Positions 33,684 through 42,341 of a DNA stretch of 64,000 nucleotides are shown in pieces. The stretch's first letter is position 1; the number at the start of each line of letters is the position of its first letter. The stretch covers positions 1-64,000 of the forward strand of contig CAVZJM010000006.1 of assembly GCA_963775625.1 (NCBI GenBank), written 5' to 3'. The notes below the pieces were generated by a model. It saw only the letters and a list, made by a program, of their open reading frames with translations. It was not told the origin of the DNA and did not search any database. Source of the stretch: JAIBJN01 sp963775625. Its GTDB lineage: Bacteria; Actinomycetota; Thermoleophilia; Gaiellales; Gaiellaceae. Position numbers and translations under genes: made by a program.

Positions 33684-36600
33684 ATGAAGAGATGGGTGCT
33701 CTTGGGTTGCGCCTTTGCCGTCATGCTGGCGTTCAGCGGGACGGCGCTTGCCGCGAGCAAGCACGGGCTGCAGCTCTATACGACGACGGTCGACGCGGCG
33801 ACGGCCGAGCAGCTTTCGCAGGCAGGGTACGACATCGCTGCGGCGCAAGCCGGCTTCGCGGGGGTCGAGCTCCAGCTCGTCCTCACGAGAGCAGAGCGGG
33901 CCAAGCTTGCCCAGCAAGGGATCGGCCTTCGCGTCACAAGGGACACGAAGGGTCGTAGCCAGACTCAGCGTTTCGCGCTCCAGGCGGCGAGCGGCTTCAA
34001 CGTCTGGCGCTCGTGGGACGAGGCCGGAGGGATCCGCGACGAGCTCTACGAGATCGCGGCGGACAATCCGCAGCTCGTCAAGCTGAGGGTCTTCGGAGAG
34101 ACTTACGAGGGCCGGGAGTACATCGCGCTCAAGCTCACGCAGGGCGCGCGCGGGATCCAGGACGGCAAGCGACCGGCCGTCCTCTACGCGTCGACCTTCC
34201 ATGCTCGCGAGTGGATCTCGACCGAGGTCAACCGCAGGCTGCTGCACTGGTACATCGACGAGTGGCGGGCCAACAACCCGGAGGTCAGGGACCTCCTGAG
34301 AACGACCGAGCTCTGGTTCGTGCTCGTCGACAACCCGGACGGCTACCAGTACAGCTTCGACGCCGAGCGACTCTGGCGGAAGAACCTCCGCGACAACGAC
34401 GGCAACGGCGTCATCGACTCGAACGACGGCGTCGACCTGAACCGGAACCTGCCGGAGCACTGGAACTACGACGAGGAGGGCTCATCGTCTCAATTCTCGA
34501 GCGAGACCTACCGAGGCCCCGAGCCGGCGTCGGAGCCCGAGACCGGGGCGATCATGCGCCTCGTCCAGCGCACCGATCCCGAGTTCTCGATCAGCTACCA
34601 CTCGTTCGGCCAGCTGCTCCTCTACCCGCAGGGTTGGCAGGTGCAGACGCCGGCCGCGGACGACCCGGTCTACGTCGCCCTCACCGGGACCGACGACGAC
34701 CCCGCGATCCCGGGCTTCAACCCTGGCGTGTCGGCGGACCTGTACACGACGAACGGCGAGTACACGGACTGGGCGCACGGAGCCAAGGGCGTGCTCGCCT
34801 GGACGCCGGAGCTCAGCGAAGGGTGCGTCGGGTGCGGCTTCGTCTTCCCCGACGACGAGGCGCTCGTCCAGGAGGAGTTCGAGAAGAACCTGGACTTCGC
34901 GCTACGCGTCGCCAAATCGGCGCGGGATCCCGACGACCCCGTCTCGCACACGGGCTTCGACACCGCACCGTTCTACCTCGATCTCTCCGAGTTCGACCCG
35001 TGGAAGTCGGGCAACCCGGCCTCCGACCTGGCGGTCGACGTCTCCTACGCGGGTGGTTCCGCGCAGACGGTCGAGGTGCTCGCCAAGCGGGCGCTCAACC
35101 GGGTGCGGCTCAACTACACGGTCAACGGCGGAGGGGTCCAGGTCGAGACGACCAAGCGCTCGCCGGACGGCGAGATCTTCGGCGGGAACAACGCCTACGA
35201 CGAGTACTACGAGTACCGGCAGGCGGACGTCCAGGGTCTCGAAGTGGGGGACTCCGTCGAGTACTGGTTCACGGGCGAGAACCGCCGCTCCAGCGACCAC
35301 GTCACGTTCGAGGTCGTCGAGGACGCTGACGCCGAGGTGCTCATCGTCGCGGCCGAGGATCGCACCGGCGCCTCCACGCTGCCGGGCTACGCGAGCACGG
35401 ACCCGGCGACGCCGAACTACCTCGCCTCCTACGAGAGCGCCCTGACGGCCAGCGGCAGGAGCTACGACGTCTACGACGTCGACGCCGTGGGTCGGCAGGC
35501 GCCCGACCACCTCGGCGTGCTGTCGCACTACGACGCGGTGATCTGGTACACGGGCAACGACCTCGTGACGAGGGAGCCCGGCTGGGAGGGCGGCAATGCA
35601 TCGCGGCTCGCCAACGATGTGATGCTGGAGGTCCGCGCGTACCTGAACGAGGGCGGCAAGCTCCTCTACACCGGCCAGTGGGCGGGAGGTCTCTGGAACG
35701 GGATCTTCGGCGCCCAGTTCTACGACCCGGTGGCGAACGAACAGTGCGTCGTCGGCGGCGCGCTCGTCCTCGCCCGCTGTCAGATGATCGCGGACAAGAA
35801 CGACTTCATCCAGTACTACCTGGGTGGCTATATCTACAACTCGGACGCGGGGACGGACTTCGACACAGGGAACCCGTTCGACGTGCTCGGCGTCGACGAT
35901 CCGTTCAGCGCGCTGAGCTGGGCGTTCAACGGGGCGGACTCGGCGGAGAACCAGCTGCACACGGCGTCGCTGATTACGACGAGCAGCATCCTGAAGCCGG
36001 ACGTCTATCCGCAGTTCGAGAGCCGCGCCCCGGCTGTGTGGGACACGGGCGCGACGGGCGCGTTCGAGCCGTTCGACGGCTCGTGGTACGTCTACTCACA
36101 GCAGGCGGACATCAGCTACAAGCGGCTGCTCCGGCCGATCAACGTTCCGGCCGGCGGCGGCCAGATGTCCTTCCGCTTCTCGTACGACACCGAGCTCGAT
36201 TGGGACTTCGTGTTCGTCGAGATCCACGATGTCGCAGCGGACACGTGGGTCACTGCGCCAGACCTCAACGGTCACACGACCAACTCGACCGGCGAGAGCT
36301 GCGCGGCCGGCTGGTTCGAGCTGCATCCCTGGCTCGAGCAATACCAGGGGGCGGACTGCTCCGGCGCCGGCTGGAACGCTACCTCGGGCCGCTCGGCCGG
36401 CTGGGAGGAGTGGCTCATCGACCTGACGCCGTACGCCGGCGAGCAGATCGAGGTGTCCATCTCCTACGCCAGCGACTGGTCGACTCAGGGTCTCGGCTCG
36501 TTCGTCGACCTGATCAGCGTCCCCGGCGGAGACGGCTCGACGAGCTTCGAGGCCGGCCTGGACGGCTGGACGATTCCCGGCCCGCCCGCCGGGAGCGCGG

Positions 36601-36767
36601 CGAACCCCAACGACTGGGTGCGGACCGAGTCGGTCGGCTTCCAGGAGGGCGCCGTCGTCTCGACGCCCGACACGTTGTACTTCGGGTTCGGCTTCGAGGG
36701 GATCTCGGACGCCGCCACCCGGAACGCCGTGATGGGGCGCTCGATGGACTACCTGCTCGGCCCCTAG
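33684..36767 (+). CDS. Large secreted M14 zinc carboxypeptidase, multidomain
   Basis: 1027 residues. Signal peptide VLLGCAFAVMLAFSGTALAA. Residues about 115-420 are an M14 carboxypeptidase: zinc ligands in STFHAREWIS near 172-177, substrate Arg/Asn in VDLNRNLP near 251-258, the third ligand in SISYHSFGQ near 305, and the catalytic Glu in WTPELSEG near 375. Then come a beta-sandwich (about 430-550), a class-I-amidotransferase-like domain (VLIVAAEDRTG ... AVIWYTGND, about 555-700) and a C-terminal module like that of immune-inhibitor-A M6 peptidases (SYDTELDWDFVFVEI, DLTPYAGEQIEVSI). It starts at ATG 33684 with GGGAGAGG upstream. It probably digests extracellular peptides. Confidence 0.9.
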   Translation: MKRWVLLGCAFAVMLAFSGTALAASKHGLQLYTTTVDAATAEQLSQAGYDIAAAQAGFAGVELQLVLTRAERAKLAQQGIGLRVTRDTKGRSQTQRFALQAASGFNVWRSWDEAGGIRDELYEIAADNPQLVKLRVFGETYEGREYIALKLTQGARGIQDGKRPAVLYASTFHAREWISTEVNRRLLHWYIDEWRANNPEVRDLLRTTELWFVLVDNPDGYQYSFDAERLWRKNLRDNDGNGVIDSNDGVDLNRNLPEHWNYDEEGSSSQFSSETYRGPEPASEPETGAIMRLVQRTDPEFSISYHSFGQLLLYPQGWQVQTPAADDPVYVALTGTDDDPAIPGFNPGVSADLYTTNGEYTDWAHGAKGVLAWTPELSEGCVGCGFVFPDDEALVQEEFEKNLDFALRVAKSARDPDDPVSHTGFDTAPFYLDLSEFDPWKSGNPASDLAVDVSYAGGSAQTVEVLAKRALNRVRLNYTVNGGGVQVETTKRSPDGEIFGGNNAYDEYYEYRQADVQGLEVGDSVEYWFTGENRRSSDHVTFEVVEDADAEVLIVAAEDRTGASTLPGYASTDPATPNYLASYESALTASGRSYDVYDVDAVGRQAPDHLGVLSHYDAVIWYTGNDLVTREPGWEGGNASRLANDVMLEVRAYLNEGGKLLYTGQWAGGLWNGIFGAQFYDPVANEQCVVGGALVLARCQMIADKNDFIQYYLGGYIYNSDAGTDFDTGNPFDVLGVDDPFSALSWAFNGADSAENQLHTASLITTSSILKPDVYPQFESRAPAVWDTGATGAFEPFDGSWYVYSQQADISYKRLLRPINVPAGGGQMSFRFSYDTELDWDFVFVEIHDVAADTWVTAPDLNGHTTNSTGESCAAGWFELHPWLEQYQGADCSGAGWNATSGRSAGWEEWLIDLTPYAGEQIEVSISYASDWSTQGLGSFVDLISVPGGDGSTSFEAGLDGWTIPGPPAGSAANPNDWVRTESVGFQEGAVVSTPDTLYFGFGFEGISDAATRNAVMGRSMDYLLGP

Positions 36768-36787
36768 CGGCTCGGGCAGCGCACGCC

Positions 36788-36817
36788 GCGAGGGCGGGGC
36801 TTCGACCCCGCCCTCGC
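36788..36817. terminator. Bidirectional terminator between convergent genes
   Basis: 12-bp perfect stem GCGAGGGCGGGG / CCCCGCCCTCGC with loop CTTCGA, 20 bp after the M14 gene and 13 bp before the end of the phosphomannomutase gene. Confidence 0.8.
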
Positions 36818-36830
36818 CGTCTCGCGGCGG

Positions 36831-38192
36831 CTACGACGCGGAGACGACGGCGAGGGCCTCGTCGCGCTTGCGCTCCCTGAGCTCCGGGTCGAGGGCTTCG
36901 AGGTTGAGCCGGAGCAGCGGCTCGGTGTTCGAGGGCCGGACGTTCAGGTGCCAGTCGTCCGCGGTGATCGAGACGCCGTCGAGGTGGGAGATCTCGCCCT
37001 GGTCGGCGAAGTGCTCCTTGAGCCGCTGCAGGGTGAGCGCGACGTCGGCGACAGGAGTGTTGATCTCGCCCGTGAGGAAATAGCGCTCTCGCAGCGGGCG
37101 CAGGAGCTCTGACAGGCTCTGCCCGCGGCTGGAGACGAGCTCGAGCATGAGCAGGGCCGGGATCGTCCCGGAGTCGGCCTGGTAGAAGTCGCGGAAGTAG
37201 TAGTGGCCGCTCACCTCGCCGGCGAACATGGCGTCCACCTCGCGCATGCGGAGCTTGATGAAGGCATGGCCGACCCGGCTCATCACCGCCGTGCCGCCGA
37301 GCCGCTCGACCGCGTCGCGGACGGCCCAGCTCGCCCGGACGTCGTAGATGATCGTCCCGCCGGGCTCCTTCTCCAGCATCGACTCGGCCAGGAGCGCGGT
37401 CGCGAAGTCCCCGGGCACGAACTCGCCGGTGTCGTCCACGAAGAAGCAGCGGTCGGCGTCCCCGTCGAAGGCGATCCCGAGGTCGGCGCCTTCCTCCTTC
37501 ACCTTGGCGACGATGAACGCGCGGTTCTCCTCGAGCAGGGGGTTCGGCTCGTGGTTGGGGAAGGTCCCGTCGGGCTCGAAGAAGCAGCGGACTGCCTCGA
37601 CCGGCAGGCGCTCGAGGATCGGCGGCAGCATCGCCCCGCCCATTCCGTTCGCCGCGTCGATCACGACGCGGAGGCTGTCCACAGCCTCGGGGTCGATGAA
37701 GGACATGACTTTGTCGACGAAACCGACGTAGATGTCCTGCGGCTCGACCCTTCCGGCCACGTCCGGGGTCTGACCCCTTTCCCCAGCCGGAAAGGACAGA
37801 GCTCGGTCGCGGATGTCGAACAGGCCGGAGTCGGCGCCGACCGGCAGCGCGCCACGGCGGACGATCTTGGCGCCGGTGTACTCCTTCGGGTTGTGGGACG
37901 CCGTGATCGTCGCGCCGCCGTCGAGCCCCAGCTCGCCGACGGCGTAGTAGAGCATCTCGGTGCCGATCATCCCGATGTCGACGACGTCCGTGCCGGCGTC
38001 GGCCGCCCCGCGCACGAAGGCCTCGTGCATGGTGGGCGAGGAGAGGCGCATGTCGCGCCCCACCGCGATCGTTCCGGGCTCGAACTGCTCCGCGTAGGCG
38101 CGGCCGACCGCGTAGGCTCCGTCCTCGTCGAGCTCGACGGGATAGATCCCCCGGACGTCGTACGCCTTGAAGACGTTCGGCTCTAGGGCCAT
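36831..38192 (-). CDS. manB: Phosphomannomutase/phosphoglucomutase
   Basis: 453 residues of the alpha-D-phosphohexomutase family. It interconverts hexose 1- and 6-phosphates for sugar nucleotides. The phosphoserine loop is TASHNPKEYTGAK near 97-109, the metal loop FDGDADRCFFVD near 241-252, the sugar loop GEVSGHYYFRDF near 323-334, and the phosphate-contact RPSNTEP near 422-428. Near residues 132-145 an insertion (FPAGERGQTPDV) is encoded by a palindromic DNA segment at 37765-37795. The HIT gene upstream overlaps by 10 bp, so the two are coupled. Confidence 0.93.
   Translation of the reverse strand: MALEPNVFKAYDVRGIYPVELDEDGAYAVGRAYAEQFEPGTIAVGRDMRLSSPTMHEAFVRGAADAGTDVVDIGMIGTEMLYYAVGELGLDGGATITASHNPKEYTGAKIVRRGALPVGADSGLFDIRDRALSFPAGERGQTPDVAGRVEPQDIYVGFVDKVMSFIDPEAVDSLRVVIDAANGMGGAMLPPILERLPVEAVRCFFEPDGTFPNHEPNPLLEENRAFIVAKVKEEGADLGIAFDGDADRCFFVDDTGEFVPGDFATALLAESMLEKEPGGTIIYDVRASWAVRDAVERLGGTAVMSRVGHAFIKLRMREVDAMFAGEVSGHYYFRDFYQADSGTIPALLMLELVSSRGQSLSELLRPLRERYFLTGEINTPVADVALTLQRLKEHFADQGEISHLDGVSITADDWHLNVRPSNTEPLLRLNLEALDPELRERKRDEALAVVSAS
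37765..37795. repeat. Palindromic element inside manB
   Basis: GGGGTCTGACCCC (37765-37777) overlaps a second palindrome CCTTTCC / GGAAAGG (37776-37782 and 37789-37795). It is read in frame within the mutase as part of a surface loop. The shape (two adjacent palindromes with TTTCC/GGAAA and GACCCC) is like the one at the pyrK-pyrD junction. Confidence 0.55.
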
Positions 38193-38665
38193 GCCTCGGC
38201 GAGTTTACGCCGAGTCGCCTCGAGGGCCTCCGGCAGGACCTTCACGTCCGCGAGCACCGGCATGAAGTTGGTGTCTCCGGCCCAACGAGGGACGAGGTGC
38301 TGGTGCACGTGGTCGACGATGCCGGCGCCGGCGACCCGGCCGAGGTTCCACCCGAGGTTGAAGCCCTGCGGCGTCATGACCTCCTCGAGGACGCCGGCGG
38401 CAGTCGCGGCGAGCTGGTGGATCTCCAGAGCCTCTTCCGGCCGAAGCCCGCCGAAGGCTCCTTCGTGCCGGTACGGCGCCACCATCAGGTGGCCGGACGC
38501 ATACGGGTAGCGGTTGAGGAGCACGAAGGCATGCTCGCCCCGCCGGACGACGAGCCCGGCGTCGTCCTCGAGCCCGGAGGCGCGGCAGAAGACGCAGCCC
38601 TCCTGCTCGTCGGCGCCCTGGATGTACTCCAGGCGCCAGGGAGCCCAGAGCCGCTTCAGAACCAC
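38183..38665 (-). CDS. HIT-family nucleotide hydrolase
   Basis: 160 residues. The histidine-triad motif HVHQHLVPRW near 116-125 is complete, and the zinc-binding-type start CVFCRA near 24-29 is that of the Ap4A phosphorylase-like actinobacterial HIT proteins. The start LKRLWAPWRLEYIQG is the family's usual beginning. It likely hydrolyses dinucleoside polyphosphates or AMP conjugates. Codon 3 (GTG/CTG region) could be the real start. It overlaps manB at its end and the CorA gene by 10 bp at its start. Confidence 0.9.
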   Translation of the reverse strand: MVLKRLWAPWRLEYIQGADEQEGCVFCRASGLEDDAGLVVRRGEHAFVLLNRYPYASGHLMVAPYRHEGAFGGLRPEEALEIHQLAATAAGVLEEVMTPQGFNLGWNLGRVAGAGIVDHVHQHLVPRWAGDTNFMPVLADVKVLPEALEATRRKLAEAWP

Positions 38666-39618
38666 CCTCGCAGGCGAAAGAGCGCAAGCAGCCCGATCAC
38701 GGCCAGGATCTCGAGGCCGAGCCCGAGCACCGCGAACGCCTGCCAGCTGTCCACGTGCTCCACCATCCAGCCGAAGTTCTGCCCGAAGAAGCCGGTGATG
38801 AACGAGAGCGGGAGGAAGATCGTGGCGATCACGGTCAGCTGCTTCGTCGTCACGTTGAGGCGGTTCGAGGCGGTCGAGAGGTACGCGTCGATCGCGGCGT
38901 TCATGAGCTCGCGGTTGCCGTCCAGTGCCTCGCCCAGCCGGACGAGGTGGTCGTAGACGTCCCGGAAGTAGCGCTCGGCCTCCCGCGTCAACCCGGGCAG
39001 GTCGACCCCGCCCCCGACGATGCGCCCGAGCAGGTCGCGCTCGGGAGCGACGATCCGGCGCAGGCGAACGAGGCGGCGCTTCATCTTGAAGATGTCCTCC
39101 AGGTGCTCGGGCTTGGGGTCGGCGAACATGTGCTCCTCGATCAGGTCGAGCCGGTCGTCCACCTGTTCCAGTGCCGGGAAGAAGTCGTCGACCAGGCCGT
39201 CGATGACCTCGTAGAGCAGGAGCGCCCCGCCCGGGAAACGGGCGGGATCGCGCTCGAGTCGCTTCCGCAGGCCGTCGAGCGCCGGAGCCTCGTCCCTGCG
39301 AACGGTCACGAGGAAGCGCTCGGAGAAGAAGCAGTGCACCTCGACGAGGCCGTCCTCGTCCGGAGACCAGCCGTAGACGACGAGGAACACGAAGTCCTCG
39401 TAGTCCTCGGCCTTGGGGCGCTGCCCGAAGTGCTCGGAGTCCTCGACGGCGAGTGGATGGAAGCCGAACTCGTCCCTGAGCAGCGCGAAGTCGCCTTCGC
39501 CGGGGCCGTGGAGGTCGAGCCAGAAGAACTCCTGAGCCGCGAGCCTTTGCGCGACCGTCTCCCTCAACCCCACGGCTTCTGCCCGAGGCGCCGTCGGGGC
39601 GACGAGGTGCCAGCTCAC
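38656..39618 (-). CDS. CorA-like divalent cation transporter with variant GQN motif
   Basis: 320 residues. CorA architecture: an acidic N-terminal cytoplasmic domain, a long helix region, and two transmembrane helices at the C-terminus. The signature GMN before the pore loop is replaced: ITGFFGQNFGWMVEHVDSW near 273-290. Hydrophobic TM1 (VIATIFLPLSFITGFF) precedes it, and TM2 follows (FAVLGLGLEILAVIGLLALF). GxN variants in this family are often linked to zinc or other cations. It overlaps the canonical corA gene upstream by 4 bp; the pair may form hetero-pentamers. Confidence 0.88.
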   Translation of the reverse strand: MSWHLVAPTAPRAEAVGLRETVAQRLAAQEFFWLDLHGPGEGDFALLRDEFGFHPLAVEDSEHFGQRPKAEDYEDFVFLVVYGWSPDEDGLVEVHCFFSERFLVTVRRDEAPALDGLRKRLERDPARFPGGALLLYEVIDGLVDDFFPALEQVDDRLDLIEEHMFADPKPEHLEDIFKMKRRLVRLRRIVAPERDLLGRIVGGGVDLPGLTREAERYFRDVYDHLVRLGEALDGNRELMNAAIDAYLSTASNRLNVTTKQLTVIATIFLPLSFITGFFGQNFGWMVEHVDSWQAFAVLGLGLEILAVIGLLALFRLRGWF

Positions 39619-40604
39619 AGCCAGCGGCGCCAGCGGAAGAGCGTCAGCAGCCCGAGACCGAGCGCGACCATGAGCCCGACGACGATCCAGAAGGCACCGA
39701 TGTCACCCTCGCCGGGAACGCGGACGTTCATGCCGAAGACACTGGCGAATAGCGTGAGCGGCAGGAGGATAACGGTCACCACGGTGAGGAGCTGGAGCCG
39801 GTACTGCTGGCTGTGCGAGATGAACAACTCGTTCGTCGACTCGAGGCCTTCGATGACCTCCTTGTAGTTGTCGAGCAGGTCCCAGATCCGCTCGGACGCG
39901 TCGACGATGTCGTCGAAGTAGACCTCGAGATCCTCGGGCAGAAAGCGCTCCGTCGAGCGCTCGAGCATCCGGAGCGTCGAGCGCTCCGGCTTGATGATCT
40001 TGCGGTAGGCGATGATCTCCTGCTTCGCGTTCGAGATGTCGCGGACGACGTCCTCGGAGCGCTCCTCGAAGATCGCCGGCTCGATCTGGTCGAGCTTGAC
40101 GCCGATCTTGTCCAGGATCGGGAAGCAGTAGTCGAAGAGGTCGTCGAGAACCTGGTAGAGGAGGTAGCCGGATCCCCGGAAGAGCTCCTGCCGAAGCTCG
40201 GGATCGTCCTCGCAGCGCCGGAAGAGGTGGGTGACCGGGAGCAGCTCGGCATTCGGGAGCGTGATCAGGAAGTCCGGGCCCAGGAACACGTCCAGCTCGG
40301 CGGCGTTCAGGCGGCGGACGCTCTTGTCGTAGAAGGGGAAGTGGAGGACGACGAAGAGGTAGTCCGGGTACTCGTCGATCTTGGGTCGCTGCCGCTTCGA
40401 GAGGACGTCCTCGATGTCGAGCTCGTGGAAGCCGAAGCGCTCGGCGAGATACGCGACCTCGAGGGCGCCCGGCCGCTCGGCCTGGACCCAGGTCAGCCCG
40501 TCAGCGGTGAGCTCGGAGATGCGCGGCTCGGTCCGCTCGACGACGTCGCCCGCTGCGCCGCGGGCTCGTCCTCGCCGAAGGCGTGGGAGCGTGGGCCGTG
40601 CCAT
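39615..40604 (-). CDS. corA: CorA magnesium/cobalt transporter (canonical GMN)
   Basis: 329 residues. Same architecture as its downstream neighbour but with the canonical motif: LPLTLFASVFGMNVRVPGEGD near 284-304. TM1 is LLTVVTVILLPLTLFASVF and TM2 is FWIVVGLMVALGLGLLTLF. The cytoplasmic funnel domain (about 1-250) is typical. The first 25 residues are arginine-rich and may be a poor start; ATG 40604 is the first available. No M-box or other magnesium riboswitch is apparent in the 133 bp upstream. Confidence 0.9.
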   Translation of the reverse strand: MARPTLPRLRRGRARGAAGDVVERTEPRISELTADGLTWVQAERPGALEVAYLAERFGFHELDIEDVLSKRQRPKIDEYPDYLFVVLHFPFYDKSVRRLNAAELDVFLGPDFLITLPNAELLPVTHLFRRCEDDPELRQELFRGSGYLLYQVLDDLFDYCFPILDKIGVKLDQIEPAIFEERSEDVVRDISNAKQEIIAYRKIIKPERSTLRMLERSTERFLPEDLEVYFDDIVDASERIWDLLDNYKEVIEGLESTNELFISHSQQYRLQLLTVVTVILLPLTLFASVFGMNVRVPGEGDIGAFWIVVGLMVALGLGLLTLFRWRRWL

Positions 40605-40737
40605 GGGTACTCAGTGGGTCGTCCAGTTGCATCTCCGAAGTACGTGATTCTAGCCGCAACCCCTGCGCCGAACCTGGAAACGAGCCAGGACGTGGCGTAC
40701 AGTCGCCGACGAGCCCACGAAGCGAAGGGAGACGACC

Positions 40738-41214
40738 ATGACCAGAGCCCGCGGGGTTCTCGCGCTGGGCGGCGTCGCAGCGGCGATGCTCGCCATAGCC
40801 CCAGGAGCGTCAGCCGTCCTCGCCCCCGGGACGTTCGCCTCCGCCAGAGACGGCCAGCTGACCGTCTCCAGCAGCATCCTCGTCAGCGGGAGGGGGGCGG
40901 AGATGATGGGGGGCTGGACCAACGACGCACAGCCTTGCTCTCGAGAGCGACGGCTCATCGTCACGATCACGATCGAGCGAGTTCGTGGAGGAACCGATCA
41001 GGGATTCGCGGGGCAGACCAGCGGGAGGGTGATGAACTGCGCCGAGGGAGGGCCGAACTTCGGCTTCCAGGTCCAGGCGTCGGACGCAGGCATGGCCTGC
41101 CCGGACGGCACCTGGAGGCGGGGGCGGTACGACTTCGTCACGAACACGCTCCATCGGGCGAGGGGCTTGAGAGCCATCGCCAGCCTGTTCTTCCGAGAGA
41201 CCGATCCCTGCTGA
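40738..41214 (+). CDS. Small secreted protein (unknown function)
   Basis: 158 residues. A signal peptide (RGVLALGGVAAAMLAIAPGASA) with GGGAGAC upstream of ATG 40738. The mature part of about 130 residues has cysteines in AQPCSRE, VMNCAEG, MACPDGTW and DPC at the end, so two disulfides are likely. Beta-strand pattern (LIVTITIERV). No family is recognised. It is convergent with tRNA-Arg, 6 bp away. Confidence 0.7.
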   Translation: MTRARGVLALGGVAAAMLAIAPGASAVLAPGTFASARDGQLTVSSSILVSGRGAEMMGGWTNDAQPCSRERRLIVTITIERVRGGTDQGFAGQTSGRVMNCAEGGPNFGFQVQASDAGMACPDGTWRRGRYDFVTNTLHRARGLRAIASLFFRETDPC

Positions 41215-41220
41215 CGGACA

Positions 41221-41293
41221 TGCGCCTGGTAGGAATCGAACCTACGACCTCGCGCTCCGGAGGCGCGCGCTCTATCCCCTGAGCTACAGGCGC
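41221..41293 (-). tRNA. tRNA-Arg (anticodon CCG)
   Basis: 73 nt on the minus strand. Acceptor GCGCCTG/CAGGCGC, discriminator A. Anticodon loop CTCCGGA with CCG, T-arm GTAGGTTCGATTCCTAC, D-arm GCTCAGGGGATAGAGC. CCA is not encoded. Confidence 0.95.
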
Positions 41294-41315
41294 GGAGAAG
41301 CTTAGTGTATCGGGC

Positions 41316-42341
41316 GTGAAGCTCACCCATCGCCGCGCGACGCTCCGGCTGGCGGAGCCGTTCCGCATCTCCCGGGAGACCAGCGTGGCGGAGGAGGTCC
41401 TGTGGGTGGAGGTCGCCCGGGGCGGCGTCAGCGGCTTCGGCGAGGCGCAGCCGCAGGCCCACTACGGCGAGAGCGTCCCGGCGGCGGAGGCGTTCCTGGA
41501 GGAAGCCGCGGGGCTGCTCGGGGACGACCCGTTCGCGCTCGAGGCGATCGGGCTGCGACTCGCCGAGCTGCCGGGCAATCAGGCGGCGAAGTCGGCGCTC
41601 GACGCGGCGCTCCACGATCTCGCCGGGAAGCTCGTGGGCCAGCCCACGTGGCGCCTGCTCGGGCTCGAGCGGGGCGGGCCGCCGACCTCGTGGACGATCT
41701 GGCTCGGCGATCCCGACGACATGGCCCGCCGCGCAGAGCGCGCGGACCCCCGCTTCCGCCGACTGAAGCTCAAGCTCGGCGGCCGGGACGGGCTCGACGT
41801 CGAGCGCGTCCGGGCCGTGCGCGGCGTCACCGACCTGCCGCTCCAGGTGGACGTGAACGAGTACTGGGAGCTCGACGAGGCGCTCGAGGCGGTGCCCGAG
41901 CTCGCGGCCCTGGGCGTGCAGTACGTCGAGCAGCCACTGCCGGCCGGCGACCCGGGGGGTGCACGGCTGAAGCAGGCCTCGACGCTCCCGATCTACGTCG
42001 ACGAGGACGTGCATACGCTGGCGACCGTCGCCGAGTGCGCAGGTCGGGCACACGGCATCAACATCAAGCTGACCAAGAGCGGTGGCATCCGGGAGGCGAT
42101 GCGCATGGCCCACGCGGCGCGCGCGCTCGGGCTCGGCGTGATGCTCGGCTGCATGATCGAATCGGGCCTGGGGATCGCCGCCGCGGCCCAGATCGGCAGC
42201 CTCTGCGATCACCTCGACCTCGACGGCAACCTCCTGATCGTCGAGGATCCCTGGCCGGGGATCGAGTTCGCGGACGGAGTGCAGGTGCCCTCGGAGCAAC
42301 CAGGACTGGGAGTCCATGAAGCGCTATCTGGCCCTCGCTGA
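41316..42341 (+). CDS. Enolase-superfamily dipeptide epimerase / N-acyl-glutamate racemase (DgcA-like)
   Basis: 341 residues, muconate-cycloisomerase subgroup. The catalytic lysine pair is in RLKLKLGG near 150-157 (KxK), metal ligands follow in LQVDVNEYW near 176, YVEQPLP near 204 and YVDEDVH near 229, and the second lysine is in NIKLTKSGG near 249-257. Families with these features include L-Ala-D/L-Glu epimerase (YkfB/YcjG) and DgcA, which racemises N-acetyl-D-glutamate. The next gene, overlapping by 26 bp, is DUF1611 (DgcN-like), which favours the DgcA reading. It leads the cluster through 45643. Confidence 0.85.
   Translation: MKLTHRRATLRLAEPFRISRETSVAEEVLWVEVARGGVSGFGEAQPQAHYGESVPAAEAFLEEAAGLLGDDPFALEAIGLRLAELPGNQAAKSALDAALHDLAGKLVGQPTWRLLGLERGGPPTSWTIWLGDPDDMARRAERADPRFRRLKLKLGGRDGLDVERVRAVRGVTDLPLQVDVNEYWELDEALEAVPELAALGVQYVEQPLPAGDPGGARLKQASTLPIYVDEDVHTLATVAECAGRAHGINIKLTKSGGIREAMRMAHAARALGLGVMLGCMIESGLGIAAAAQIGSLCDHLDLDGNLLIVEDPWPGIEFADGVQVPSEQPGLGVHEALSGPR

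Noticed and set aside
40605..40737. Magnesium (M-box) riboswitch upstream of corA
   Set aside because: The 133 bp between corA and the secreted-protein gene show no M-box consensus segments.
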